Assembly (NCBI GenBank): GCA_913757435.1
Contig: CAJYDM010000002.1
Location: 496,001 to 560,000 of the forward strand
Origin: Syntrophomonas sp. DTU019
Lineage (GTDB): Bacteria > Bacillota > Syntrophomonadia > Syntrophomonadales > Syntrophomonadaceae
DNA: 64,000 bases
Direction: 5' to 3'
The translations under genes and the position numbers were made by a program. The number at the start of each line of letters is the position of its first letter. Within the stretch, counting starts at the first letter, position 1. Of the stretch, positions 1-6,552 are shown piece after piece. The notes under the pieces are model-generated. The model had not been told where the DNA came from. It was given only the letters and a program-made list of their open reading frames with translations, and searched no databases.

Positions 1-1085
1 TCAATCAATTGGAAAGACAGCTTAAAGAAGAAGAGGCTCGCCTGGCTGAAAGCGAGATGCATCGCTTGCTCAAAGAGGAGGTCGATGAAGAGGACATCGC
101 CCGGGTGGTGAGCCGTTGGACCGGTATACAGGTAAGCCGCCTGATGGAGGGTGAACGCGAAAAGTTGATGCACCTGGATGAAATTCTGCATGAACGAGTA
201 GTCGGGCAAAATGAGGCGGTGGAAGCCGTAGCCGATGCCGTCTTGCGCTCCCGCAGCGGTCTTAAAGACCCCAACCGTCCGGTGGGCAGTTTCATCTTTC
301 TGGGTCCTACGGGAGTTGGAAAGACGGAATTGAGCAAGGCTCTGGCAGAGGCCTTGTTCGATGATGAGCGCAATATAGTCAGACTGGATATGTCAGAGTA
401 TATGGAAAAACATAGTGTAGCCAGACTGATCGGGGCTCCGCCCGGTTATGTAGGTTATGAAGAGGGAGGCCAGCTCACCGAAGCAGTGAGGCGCAAGCCT
501 TATTCGGTGGTATTGTTCGATGAGATTGAAAAAGCCCATCACGATGTTTTCAATGTGCTTTTGCAGATTTTGGACGATGGTCGCCTAACTGATGGCAAAG
601 GGCGTTATGTAGACTTCCGTAATACCATTATTATCATGACCTCCAATATTGGCAGCCATGAGATACTGAGTTTCTCCCAAAGCGGGGGACGGTATGAGGA
701 GATGCGCACCCGGGTCCTGGATTTGCTGAAAATGCACTTCCGGCCAGAATTCTTGAACCGAGTGGATGAAGTGATAGTGTTTCATGCTCTGGAAGCAGAG
801 CAGATCGAGCATATCGCGGCGATGTTACTGAAAAAGCTGGCTTTCCGCTTTCGCGAGAACATGCAGGGCATGTTTAGTTGGGATAAAAGCGCTCTGAAAT
901 ACCTGGGCAGACGGGGTTATGATCCTAATTATGGAGCCCGGCCGTTGAAACGTTTGATACAGCAGGAAGTGGAAACTGCTTTATCCAGGCAGATCATCAG
1001 CGGAGCTATAGAGGCAGGGGACAATGTGGTCCTGACGGCAGTACAGGACGAGCTTAAAATGAATGTAGAAAAGGCTTCCAGATAG
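1..1085 (+). CDS. clpB: ATP-dependent chaperone ClpB, C-terminal part (5' end outside window)
   Basis: This is the C-terminal part of a ClpB disaggregase, which with DnaK pulls apart aggregated proteins in the cytoplasm. The frame is open to the left edge, so the start lies upstream. About 360 residues remain: the end of the coiled-coil middle region, the typical linker [19 protein letters not shown], and the whole second AAA+ domain. That domain shows Walker [11 protein letters not shown], Walker [12 protein letters not shown], the pore loop GYVGY and the C-terminal small domain with NYGARPLKR. The linker wording fits ClpB better than ClpC or ClpE. The gene ends just before a large perfect palindrome that could stop transcription from both sides. 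Confidence 0.93.
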   Translation, partial: NQLERQLKEEEARLAESEMHRLLKEEVDEEDIARVVSRWTGIQVSRLMEGEREKLMHLDEILHERVVGQNEAVEAVADAVLRSRSGLKDPNRPVGSFIFLGPTGVGKTELSKALAEALFDDERNIVRLDMSEYMEKHSVARLIGAPPGYVGYEEGGQLTEAVRRKPYSVVLFDEIEKAHHDVFNVLLQILDDGRLTDGKGRYVDFRNTIIIMTSNIGSHEILSFSQSGGRYEEMRTRVLDLLKMHFRPEFLNRVDEVIVFHALEAEQIEHIAAMLLKKLAFRFRENMQGMFSWDKSALKYLGRRGYDPNYGARPLKRLIQQEVETALSRQIISGAIEAGDNVVLTAVQDELKMNVEKASR

Positions 1086-1099
1086 AAGATCGGTGTCAG

Positions 1100-1179
1100 G
1101 GGGACGGGGTTGTCACAGGGACGGGGTTGTTGACAACGATTGTTGTCAACAACCCCGTCCCTGTGACAACCCCGTCCCC
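1100..1179. repeat. Perfect 38-bp inverted repeat, GGGGACGG family
   Basis: Arms at 1100-1137 and 1142-1179 are exact reverse complements separated by the four bases GATT. The arms start GGGGACGGGGTTGTCACAGG and contain the GACGGGG unit twice. The element lies between the 3' ends of two convergent genes (clpB and a ferritin-like gene) and fills almost the whole gap. A hairpin this long should work as a bidirectional terminator, although neither side has a clear T run. It is the largest member of a repeat family seen several times in this window. Confidence 0.9.
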
Positions 1180-1186
1180 TGATCTT

Positions 1187-1675
1187 TCAAGCGGGCGAAA
1201 ACCCCTGTTGTTCATACCACTCCTCTTTTAGGTAATCGTATATCCGTTCAAGCTTTTCCATATGTTCGCGTTCCCAGCGGGACAAATACTGGCACAATTG
1301 TTTGACAGCCATATTATTTGTCTGTGTAAGAGCCCGGTCATAGTAATCCATAGAGGCTTTTTCCATCAATACCCCAGTGCTGATCACTGATATTTCCAAA
1401 TTGCTTTTTAACTTTCCCAGCTTCATGAGGTCAAAAATTCCGGTGGAAGGAATATCGCCCCAATCCGGTTCTTGAGACAGGTTCTGGCCGGTGCTCAATC
1501 CCTGGTAAAGCTTGCGCAAAGTCTGCTGATGTTTGACCTCTTCATCGGCCAGATGTAGCAGCAGGGTGCGGATCTCCCCAGAACCAAGGTGTTCTGCAGC
1601 CAGGCGGTAAAATGTCTCTCCTTCAACCTCGTTAAGGATCGCCACCTGCAATAATTGCAATTCTGTGGTTGACAC
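1187..1675 (-). CDS. Ferritin-like/rubrerythrin-type diiron protein
   Basis: A 162-residue four-helix-bundle protein of the ferritin/rubrerythrin superfamily. The N-terminal part has NEVEGETFYRLAAEHL and LADEEVKHQQTLRKLY, the E...E and ExxH pattern of a diiron site. The C-terminal half has LMEKASMDYYDRAL and LSRWEREHMEKLERIY, the second half of the bundle. No rubredoxin-type CxxC domain is present, so it is not a full rubrerythrin. It starts at GTG behind GGAGGTG at a good distance. A role in iron or peroxide handling in an anaerobe is inferred from the family. A second ferritin-like gene is divergently transcribed next to it. Confidence 0.75.
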   Translation of the reverse strand: MSTTELQLLQVAILNEVEGETFYRLAAEHLGSGEIRTLLLHLADEEVKHQQTLRKLYQGLSTGQNLSQEPDWGDIPSTGIFDLMKLGKLKSNLEISVISTGVLMEKASMDYYDRALTQTNNMAVKQLCQYLSRWEREHMEKLERIYDYLKEEWYEQQGFSPA

Positions 1676-1821
1676 CTGTTATCACCTCCATGTCTGTTTA
1701 TTGCTTATTATACCAGGCATTGGCACCTCATATGTGAATTTTTCGATGGTCTTCACGGCGGCGAACTGCATAAAGTAAGGCTTGATGCGCAAAGACTAAG
1801 TGAAAAAGGAGGCAAAGCAAT

Positions 1822-2133
1822 ATGGCCTTACTAGGTGACCCTTTTATAGCTACCATATCCAAACAGTTATCCCCGCAGGAACTGCTGCAAGCTATCAGAG
1901 CGGACATGGCCGGAGAATTAGAGGCTATCATCGGTTATGAAGCCCATGCTATGGCCTGTAATGATGAAAGAGTAAAACAGATCCTGATCCAGATCGCAGA
2001 TGATGAAAAAAAGCACGTAGGGCAATTACAGCAGATTCTGCATATGCTTAACCCGCATGAGCAGCAGATGTTTGATCAAGGCCAAAACAAGATCATGCAA
2101 CAGCAATCGCAGAACTTTTCGTCCATGCAATAG
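1822..2133 (+). CDS. Small ferritin-like domain protein
   Basis: A 103-residue protein with two clear ferritin-like helices: MAGELEAIIGYEAHAMAC and IQIADDEKKHVGQLQQIL, carrying the E...E and ExxxH residues of a diiron half-site. The C-terminus is rich in glutamine. At this length it would need to dimerise to form a complete four-helix bundle. The start ATG follows AAAGGAGG at a normal spacing. It is divergent from the ferritin-like gene at 1187-1675, so the two may share a regulatory region of about 145 bp. The exact function is not known; iron or oxidative-stress handling is inferred from the fold. Confidence 0.7.
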   Translation: MALLGDPFIATISKQLSPQELLQAIRADMAGELEAIIGYEAHAMACNDERVKQILIQIADDEKKHVGQLQQILHMLNPHEQQMFDQGQNKIMQQQSQNFSSMQ

Positions 2134-2242
2134 AGCGCATTTCATCATGTCCTGGCAGACTTTTTAAATCTACCCTGGCGGTGTGCAAAAGGCTATAATT
2201 TACTTAATAGCTTATTGGACAGGACTGGGAAAGGAGCGCTAG

Positions 2243-2440
2243 ATGAGTACAATAATAAAAGTGGCAGGAATGAGCTGCAATCACTGCAAAATGGCAGTTG
2301 AGAAGGCCTTAAAGGCAGTCCCCGGGGTTGAGAAGGCCCAGGTCGATTTGGAAAAGAAGCAGGCTGTGGTAGAGGGTACGCCACAACGGGAAGAACTGGT
2401 CAAAGCCATTGAAGATGCCGGTTATGAGGTGGAGTCATAA
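2243..2440 (+). CDS. copZ: Copper chaperone, HMA domain (CopZ-like)
   Basis: A 65-residue single heavy-metal-associated domain. The metal site GMSCNHC is at residues 9-15 and the ferredoxin-like fold is complete up to the C-terminal GYEVES, the usual CopZ end. CopZ binds Cu(I) in the cytoplasm and passes it to a CopA ATPase or a CsoR-type repressor. No copA or csoR is adjacent here, so partners must be elsewhere. The start ATG sits six bases after AAAGGAG, and a TATAAT lies about 50 bp upstream (CTATAATTTACTT region). Confidence 0.85.
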   Translation: MSTIIKVAGMSCNHCKMAVEKALKAVPGVEKAQVDLEKKQAVVEGTPQREELVKAIEDAGYEVES

Positions 2441-2509
2441 CATCCGTTGCGGAGTTGAAAATCCTTTGCATTCCAGAGCCATATTTATTATCATAAATAA
2501 AGCGTAAAA

Positions 2510-2541
2510 GGGATTATCTCGCATCTTGTGCAGGTAATCCC
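2510..2541 (+). promoter_or_regulatory. Leader hairpin before the UGA-containing DUF1858 gene
   Basis: GGGATTA at 2510-2516 pairs exactly with TAATCCC at 2535-2541, giving a 7-bp stem with an 18-nt loop. It ends about ten bases before the ribosome binding site GGGAGGTG of the next gene. It could be an attenuator, part of a leader, or a weak terminator of the copZ transcript. There is no T run directly behind it. Confidence 0.35.
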
Positions 2542-2562
2542 AATGATTTGGGAGGTGAACTA

Positions 2563-2757
2563 ATGGTAACTAAAGATATGATCATAAAGGATATTGTTGA
2601 AAAATATCCTCAGACCCTGCCGGTGTTCGGTCAGTACGGCATGGGTTGACTGGGATGCAGTGGGGCTTTATTTGAGAGCCTGGAACAGGGGGCATTAGCC
2701 CACGGTATCGATGTAGAGTCAATGCTTAAGGCGCTTAATGAACGGCTGCAAAAGTAG
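2563..2757 (+). CDS. Candidate selenoprotein: DUF1858 redox-disulfide protein with in-frame UGA
   Basis: Read through a TGA at 2647-2649, this frame gives a 64-residue protein of the DUF1858 family (hybrid-cluster-associated redox disulfide domain). The start ATG follows GGGAGGTG by five bases. The N-terminal half has MIIKDIVEKYPQTLPVF. The UGA is residue 29, in the pattern MG-U-LGC, followed by ETLEQGALAHGID-like text (here ESLEQGALAHGID) and LNERL at the end. Cysteine-containing relatives have MGCLGC at this place, so UGA falls exactly on the first redox cysteine and U29-x-x-C32 would be a selenenylsulfide pair. The frame stays open and family-like on both sides, which argues against a random nonsense mutation. 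Selenocysteine insertion itself is inferred; no sel genes are in the window. Confidence 0.72.
2664..2680 (+). promoter_or_regulatory. Possible SECIS hairpin of the DUF1858 gene (weak)
   Basis: Fifteen bases after the UGA, GGCTT at 2664-2668 can pair with GAGCC at 2676-2680 (one G-U pair) around a 7-base loop TATTTGA. Further pairing CTG (2650-2652) with CAG is possible below it. The distance fits a bacterial SECIS, but the loop lacks the usual G at its start. The structure is therefore suggestive only. Confidence 0.3.
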
Positions 2758-2793
2758 CCATTTTTTAAGATAATCTATCTGATTGAGGTGCTT

Positions 2794-3237
2794 ATGGTTA
2801 ACCAAGTCGGCACAGTACTAGCTGTCAACATCTCCGCCAAGCGCGGGGAGAAGAAACGTGACGTGGGTGAGGCCTACCTACAGGAAGGTCTGGGTATTAC
2901 TAGCGACGCTCACCGCGGGGGATGGCATCGGCAGGTCAGTCTGTTGTCACTTTCCAGCGTGGACAAGATGCGTGCCCTGGGGATCAGTATCGACTATGGC
3001 GATTTTGCCGAAAATCTCACCGTTTCTGGTCTGGAAGTGTATACCTTGCCGGTCGGTACCAAACTGCGTATTGGCAAGGCAGTGGCCGAAGTCACACAGA
3101 TCGGCAAGTCCTGCCACAATCAGGAATGTGCCATCAAGAAGCAAGCCGGCCATTGTGTTATGCCTTTGGAGGGAATTTTCGTTAAGATATTGGAATCCGG
3201 CCCGGTTAAACGCGGTGATTCGGTGGAAGTATTATAA
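2794..3237 (+). CDS. MOSC domain-containing protein
   Basis: A 147-residue MOSC domain, the C-terminal domain type of molybdenum cofactor sulfurases, found alone in many clostridia. It carries the family cysteine region IGKSCHNQECAI and GHCVMPLEGIF. MOSC proteins are thought to carry sulfur or bind the molybdenum/tungsten cofactor; the substrate here is unknown. I chose ATG 2794 because GAGGTG lies just before it; GTG 2788 is an alternative that overlaps this site. The gene follows the UGA-containing DUF1858 gene by 36 bp and may be cotranscribed with it. Its stop codon is followed directly by a palindromic repeat. Confidence 0.8.
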   Translation: MVNQVGTVLAVNISAKRGEKKRDVGEAYLQEGLGITSDAHRGGWHRQVSLLSLSSVDKMRALGISIDYGDFAENLTVSGLEVYTLPVGTKLRIGKAVAEVTQIGKSCHNQECAIKKQAGHCVMPLEGIFVKILESGPVKRGDSVEVL

Positions 3238-3280
3238 GGGGACGGGGTTGTTGACAACAATTGTTGTCAACAACCCCGTC
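3238..3280. repeat. 20-bp perfect palindrome, GGGGACGG family
   Basis: Directly after the MOSC stop codon, GACGGGGTTGTTGACAACAA at 3241-3260 is followed without a loop by its exact reverse complement at 3261-3280. It is a shorter copy of the inner part of the element at 1100-1179. It probably also acts as a terminator of the preceding gene. Confidence 0.85.
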
Positions 3281-3439
3281 AGACCGTGCGAAAAGTCCTC
3301 GAATTCATGAACTGTGCTCTCAAAGTGGGGGACAGTCGTGCCATTCCGAACTAAATGCCAGCCCCCATCCCATATATCAGCCCCAAAACAGCCAAAAGTG
3401 GGGCGCCCAAAAAACGTAGAATAGTTTTTACACAGTCTG

Positions 3440-3455
3440 CCGTCCCCCTGACACC
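3440..3455 (-). repeat. Fragment of the GGGGACGG repeat
   Basis: On the minus strand this reads GGTGTCAGGGGGACGG, identical to the left flank of the large palindrome at 1093-1108. A second partial core, GGGGGACAGT, lies near 3327. The stretch 3281-3529 otherwise holds no gene that I can support; it looks like decayed repeat material. Confidence 0.55.
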
Positions 3456-3529
3456 TTTAGCCTCATTTCGATTATTTCCAAACATTTTCCCCTTTTGCTG
3501 TGATATGATGAGGCTAGGGGGTGAAGGGC

Positions 3530-4435
3530 ATGAATAGATGGTTTTTATTGATTCTTATCATTATATTGATGATGCCAGTATCCTCTTGTACCATACTGCC
3601 CTTTGGCCAAGAACCCCCTGCACAACCTGCTATCGCTCCGCCGCCTGTACAAACATCGTCTCAACCCGATCCGGTCAACCCAACTACTCCAGTTGAGCCT
3701 CCCGCTGTCGACCCAACGGTTGAACCTAAGCCCGCTGATCCTGGTCCGCCCACGTCCTCCCCGGGATATGATTGGTACTTTCGCCGCAACAATCAGCATA
3801 CCACCCCCGGGGCTCTGGCCGAAGCAGGGGAGTGGCTGCAAAAGTACCGGGGATTCTATGTTTTGCCCAACAACAGCAACAGGATCTACCTGACCTTCGA
3901 TTGCGGCTATGAGCTGGGTTATACCCCGGCTATACTGGATACCCTGCAAAAGCATAATGTCCCGGCTGCTTTCTTCATCACTGGCCACTATATAAAAACC
4001 AGGCCGGATCTGGTCAAACGCATGCATCAGGAAGGGCATCTGGTATGCAATCATACCTGGGATCATCCTGACCTGAGCACCTTGAACGCATCCCAGATAG
4101 AACGCGAACTGCAGCAGTTGGAAGAGGCCTACCTGAAACTGACCGGCGCTCCCCTGGATCCTTATCTGCGTCCGCCTATGGGTCGCTATTCCGAATACAG
4201 CCTGGCTCAAACCAGCCGTTTAGGGTACAGCACGGTATTCTGGAGCCTGGCATTCAAAGACTGGGATCCCAATCAACAACCCGGTGCAGAGGTATCGTAC
4301 CGCGAGGTTATGAACAACATCCATCCCGGAGCAGTGATACTGCTACATGCCGTTTCCGAAAGCAACACCCAGGCCCTGGATAAGATTCTCACCGATCTAA
4401 AGGCCCAAGGGTATGTTTTGTCCCGCTTTGAATAA
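3530..4435 (+). CDS. pdaA: Polysaccharide deacetylase, PdaA-like lipoprotein
   Basis: A 301-residue NodB-fold deacetylase closest in motif wording to PdaA, which removes the N-acetyl group from muramic acid on the way to muramic-delta-lactam in spore cortex. Residues 1-20 form a signal peptide ending in the lipobox VSSC, so it is predicted to be a lipoprotein outside the membrane. A proline-rich linker follows, then the catalytic domain: TFDCGYE (PdaA-type TFDNGYE), HTWDHP, RPPMGRYSE, the DWDP region and VILLHAV. The start ATG 3530 lies six bases after AGGGGGTG; GTG 3521 would add three residues and overlap that site. Confidence 0.85.
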   Translation: MNRWFLLILIIILMMPVSSCTILPFGQEPPAQPAIAPPPVQTSSQPDPVNPTTPVEPPAVDPTVEPKPADPGPPTSSPGYDWYFRRNNQHTTPGALAEAGEWLQKYRGFYVLPNNSNRIYLTFDCGYELGYTPAILDTLQKHNVPAAFFITGHYIKTRPDLVKRMHQEGHLVCNHTWDHPDLSTLNASQIERELQQLEEAYLKLTGAPLDPYLRPPMGRYSEYSLAQTSRLGYSTVFWSLAFKDWDPNQQPGAEVSYREVMNNIHPGAVILLHAVSESNTQALDKILTDLKAQGYVLSRFE

Positions 4436-4557
4436 ACCCTGCCTACTGTACCGGAGTCCCTTGCTAGCCTGCCCGTTTAGGAATATTATATTATTGTTGA
4501 GTTTTACTGACTTTTTGATCGGGGAAACGGTCTCTGCTTATAGAAGGGAGCTTGGCA

Positions 4558-5364
4558 GTGCTTTTTTTTGCTGATTATCATACCCATACCTCACATTCAG
4601 GGGATAGTGAGGCCCCCATGGAGGACATGGTACAACGCGCTGTGGAAATGCAACTGAAACAACTGGTATTCACCGATCATGTGGATTACGATTATGCCGA
4701 TCCCAATTTTGAAATGATAGATTTCAATGCCTATAAACAGGAGTTCGATGAACTGAAAAACCGCTTCCGCGACAAGATAGATCTGGTTATGGGGGTGGAG
4801 GTAGGATATCAGCCCCATATTCAGGAACGGATTAAGACGCTATTGAAGAGTTATCCCTTTGAATTTGTAATATGCTCCACCCATATGGCCGATAACATGG
4901 ATTTCTATACCGGGGCTTTCTTTGAAGGCAAAACCTCCCAAGCGGCCTACGAACGTTATTTTCTGAATGTTTTGGAAGGTATTCGCCAGATGGATGATTT
5001 TGACGTCTATGGGCATCTCGATTTCATCATGCGCTATGGCGATTACCCGGTCAAGCAACTGCATTACCGCGATTATTCCGATATGCTGGATGAGATCCTG
5101 CGCCGTCTCATATACTTGGGAAAAGGCCTGGAGGTGAACACCTCTGGATTCCGCTACGGTTTGGATCAACTGCATCCCCAGCAGGAGATATTGAAGCGCT
5201 ATCGGCAGTTGGGCGGAGAGATAATCACCGTCGGATCAGACGCCCACTTTCCCCAGGACATCTGCTGCCAGTTCCAGTATGCTTATCAGGCCTTAGCCGA
5301 TCTGGGGTACAAATACCTCACCATATACAAACAGCGCCAGCCCGACTTCATCAAGATCCTGTAG
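4558..5364 (+). CDS. PHP-domain phosphatase, histidinol-phosphatase (HisJ/HisK) family
   Basis: A 268-residue PHP-family metal-dependent phosphoesterase. It has the metal-binding motifs DYHTHTSHSGD at the start, FTDHVDYDY, GVEVGYQPH, STHMADN, DVYGHLDFIMRYG and VGSDAHFPQD near the end, all in family order. Such proteins dephosphorylate histidinol phosphate in histidine synthesis, but related PHP enzymes act on other small phosphates, and no his genes are adjacent. GTG 4558 is preferred because AAGGGAG lies seven bases before it; TTG 4552 is too close to that site. Confidence 0.75.
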   Translation: MLFFADYHTHTSHSGDSEAPMEDMVQRAVEMQLKQLVFTDHVDYDYADPNFEMIDFNAYKQEFDELKNRFRDKIDLVMGVEVGYQPHIQERIKTLLKSYPFEFVICSTHMADNMDFYTGAFFEGKTSQAAYERYFLNVLEGIRQMDDFDVYGHLDFIMRYGDYPVKQLHYRDYSDMLDEILRRLIYLGKGLEVNTSGFRYGLDQLHPQQEILKRYRQLGGEIITVGSDAHFPQDICCQFQYAYQALADLGYKYLTIYKQRQPDFIKIL

Positions 5365-5396
5365 TGTCAGGGAATGTCAGGGGAGTTCTCTGACAC
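5364..5396. repeat. Short inverted repeat GTGTCAG...CTGACAC
   Basis: GTGTCAG at 5364-5370 and CTGACAC at 5390-5396 are exact complements beginning at the hisJ-like stop codon. The interior reads GGAATGTCAGGGGAGTTCT, a diverged relative of the GTGTCAGGGGACGG repeat. It may act as a terminator. Confidence 0.55.
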
Positions 5397-5510
5397 ACCA
5401 TCCACCACCACTCGCGGACAAAGTTCCACAAAATACCTGCTCAAAACAGTCACTTTTCATCATTTTTACTCATATGATGTAAGGCGCTCTAATTTTAGGG
5501 AGGTGGTATT

Positions 5511-6209
5511 TTGAGCATTCTCACCGGGTTTATTGCCTTAGTGACCTTGCTTAAAGGAAGTCTGCTGCTTTTCGCCTATCTAAACAATCAAGTTTTTCCT
5601 CAACCATTGAAAGAAGAAGAAGAGAAAGCGCAGCTGTTGCTGCTCAAACAGGGCAGCGAAGATGCCCGCAACATCCTCATCGAACACAACCTCAGACTAG
5701 TGGCTCATGTAGTAAGGAAATACGAGAACAGCGGCGAAGACATGGAAGATTTGATTTCCATAGGTACCATCGGCCTAATCAAGGCCATAAAGACCTACAA
5801 TGACGAGAGAGCGGTCCGCCTGGCTACTTATGCCGCGCGCTGCATAGAGAATGAGGTGCTTATGCACCTGCGCAATACCAAAAAACTGAAGCAAGAGGTA
5901 TCTATATACGATCCCATCGGCTTTGACAAAGAAGGCAATGAAATCTCACTGATCGATGTGCTGACTACTGACAATGAAATAATCGACAATGTGGAGGCGA
6001 AATTACAGGAGGAAAAGGTGCGCAGCACCATCGGCATTCTCTCCCGGCGCGAGAAGCAGGTCATCGAAATGCGCTACGGTTTGTTCAACGGCCTTAAAGA
6101 GACACAACGTGAAATAGCTCGTAAAATGGGCATATCTAGATCCTATGTGTCCAGGATAGAGAAACGCGCCCTGAAAAAACTCATCAGCGAGATCAGCGTG
6201 CAAACGTAA
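5511..6209 (+). CDS. sigK: RNA polymerase sporulation sigma factor SigK
   Basis: A 232-residue sigma-70 family factor that drives late mother-cell transcription during sporulation. The N-terminus has the hydrophobic pro-sequence LLKGSLLLFAYLNNQVFPQPL, typical of pro-sigma K, which needs proteolytic removal. Region 2 follows with DLISIGTIGLIKAIKTY and the ATYAARCIENE helix, then region 4 with LSRREKQVIEMRYGL and the HTH TQREIARKMGISRSYVSRIE. The gene is continuous, so there is no skin-type element interrupting it. TTG 5511 is used because GGGAGGTGG lies just upstream. A strong hairpin follows the stop. Confidence 0.93.
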   Translation: MSILTGFIALVTLLKGSLLLFAYLNNQVFPQPLKEEEEKAQLLLLKQGSEDARNILIEHNLRLVAHVVRKYENSGEDMEDLISIGTIGLIKAIKTYNDERAVRLATYAARCIENEVLMHLRNTKKLKQEVSIYDPIGFDKEGNEISLIDVLTTDNEIIDNVEAKLQEEKVRSTIGILSRREKQVIEMRYGLFNGLKETQREIARKMGISRSYVSRIEKRALKKLISEISVQT

Positions 6210-6216
6210 AAATATG

Positions 6217-6241
6217 ATGCTGGGGAATGAATCCCCAGCAT
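6217..6241 (+). terminator. Hairpin after sigK
   Basis: ATGCTGGGGA at 6217-6226 pairs perfectly with TCCCCAGCAT at 6232-6241 around a five-base loop, eight bases after the sigK stop. The following bases TATTCC are only weakly T-rich, so it is a good hairpin but not a textbook intrinsic terminator. Confidence 0.65.
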
Positions 6242-6552
6242 TATTCCGGGACCATCTTAGGACAGGCTGTGCAGCATGACCTGTTCCGGTACTGCTAGGT
6301 CGGCTGGGCCGGTTTATTCGGATGGTATAAGTATTTCCACAGATTCGCCGAGCAGACAGCACATAGGCCGGGCTGTGAAGAATCGGAGTAAATAGTTTTA
6401 CAAAATAGGACTTATGGGCAATATAAGTGGTTATTGTTTACTAAACACTTGCGGGATTAATGTCCAAGAAGTAGAATGGTACTATATATAGTATAATATA
6501 AGTCAAATCACACAATTATCTCTATATGAACATATAGATGGAGTGAACATAC
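6242..6552. other. Gene-free stretch before the c-di-GMP protein
   Basis: I see no coding region here on either strand. The right part becomes AT-rich, with TATAAT at 6492-6497 about 55 bases before the next start. That could be the -10 box of its promoter, but I find no convincing -35. Confidence 0.4.

Noticed and set aside
2647-2649. TGA as simple nonsense mutation of the DUF1858 gene
   Set aside because: It falls exactly on a conserved redox cysteine and the frame stays family-like afterwards; decay would rarely hit this codon. It cannot be excluded without genome-wide evidence.
5511-6209. A skin-type interruption of sigK
   Set aside because: The sigK frame is continuous with all regions present.
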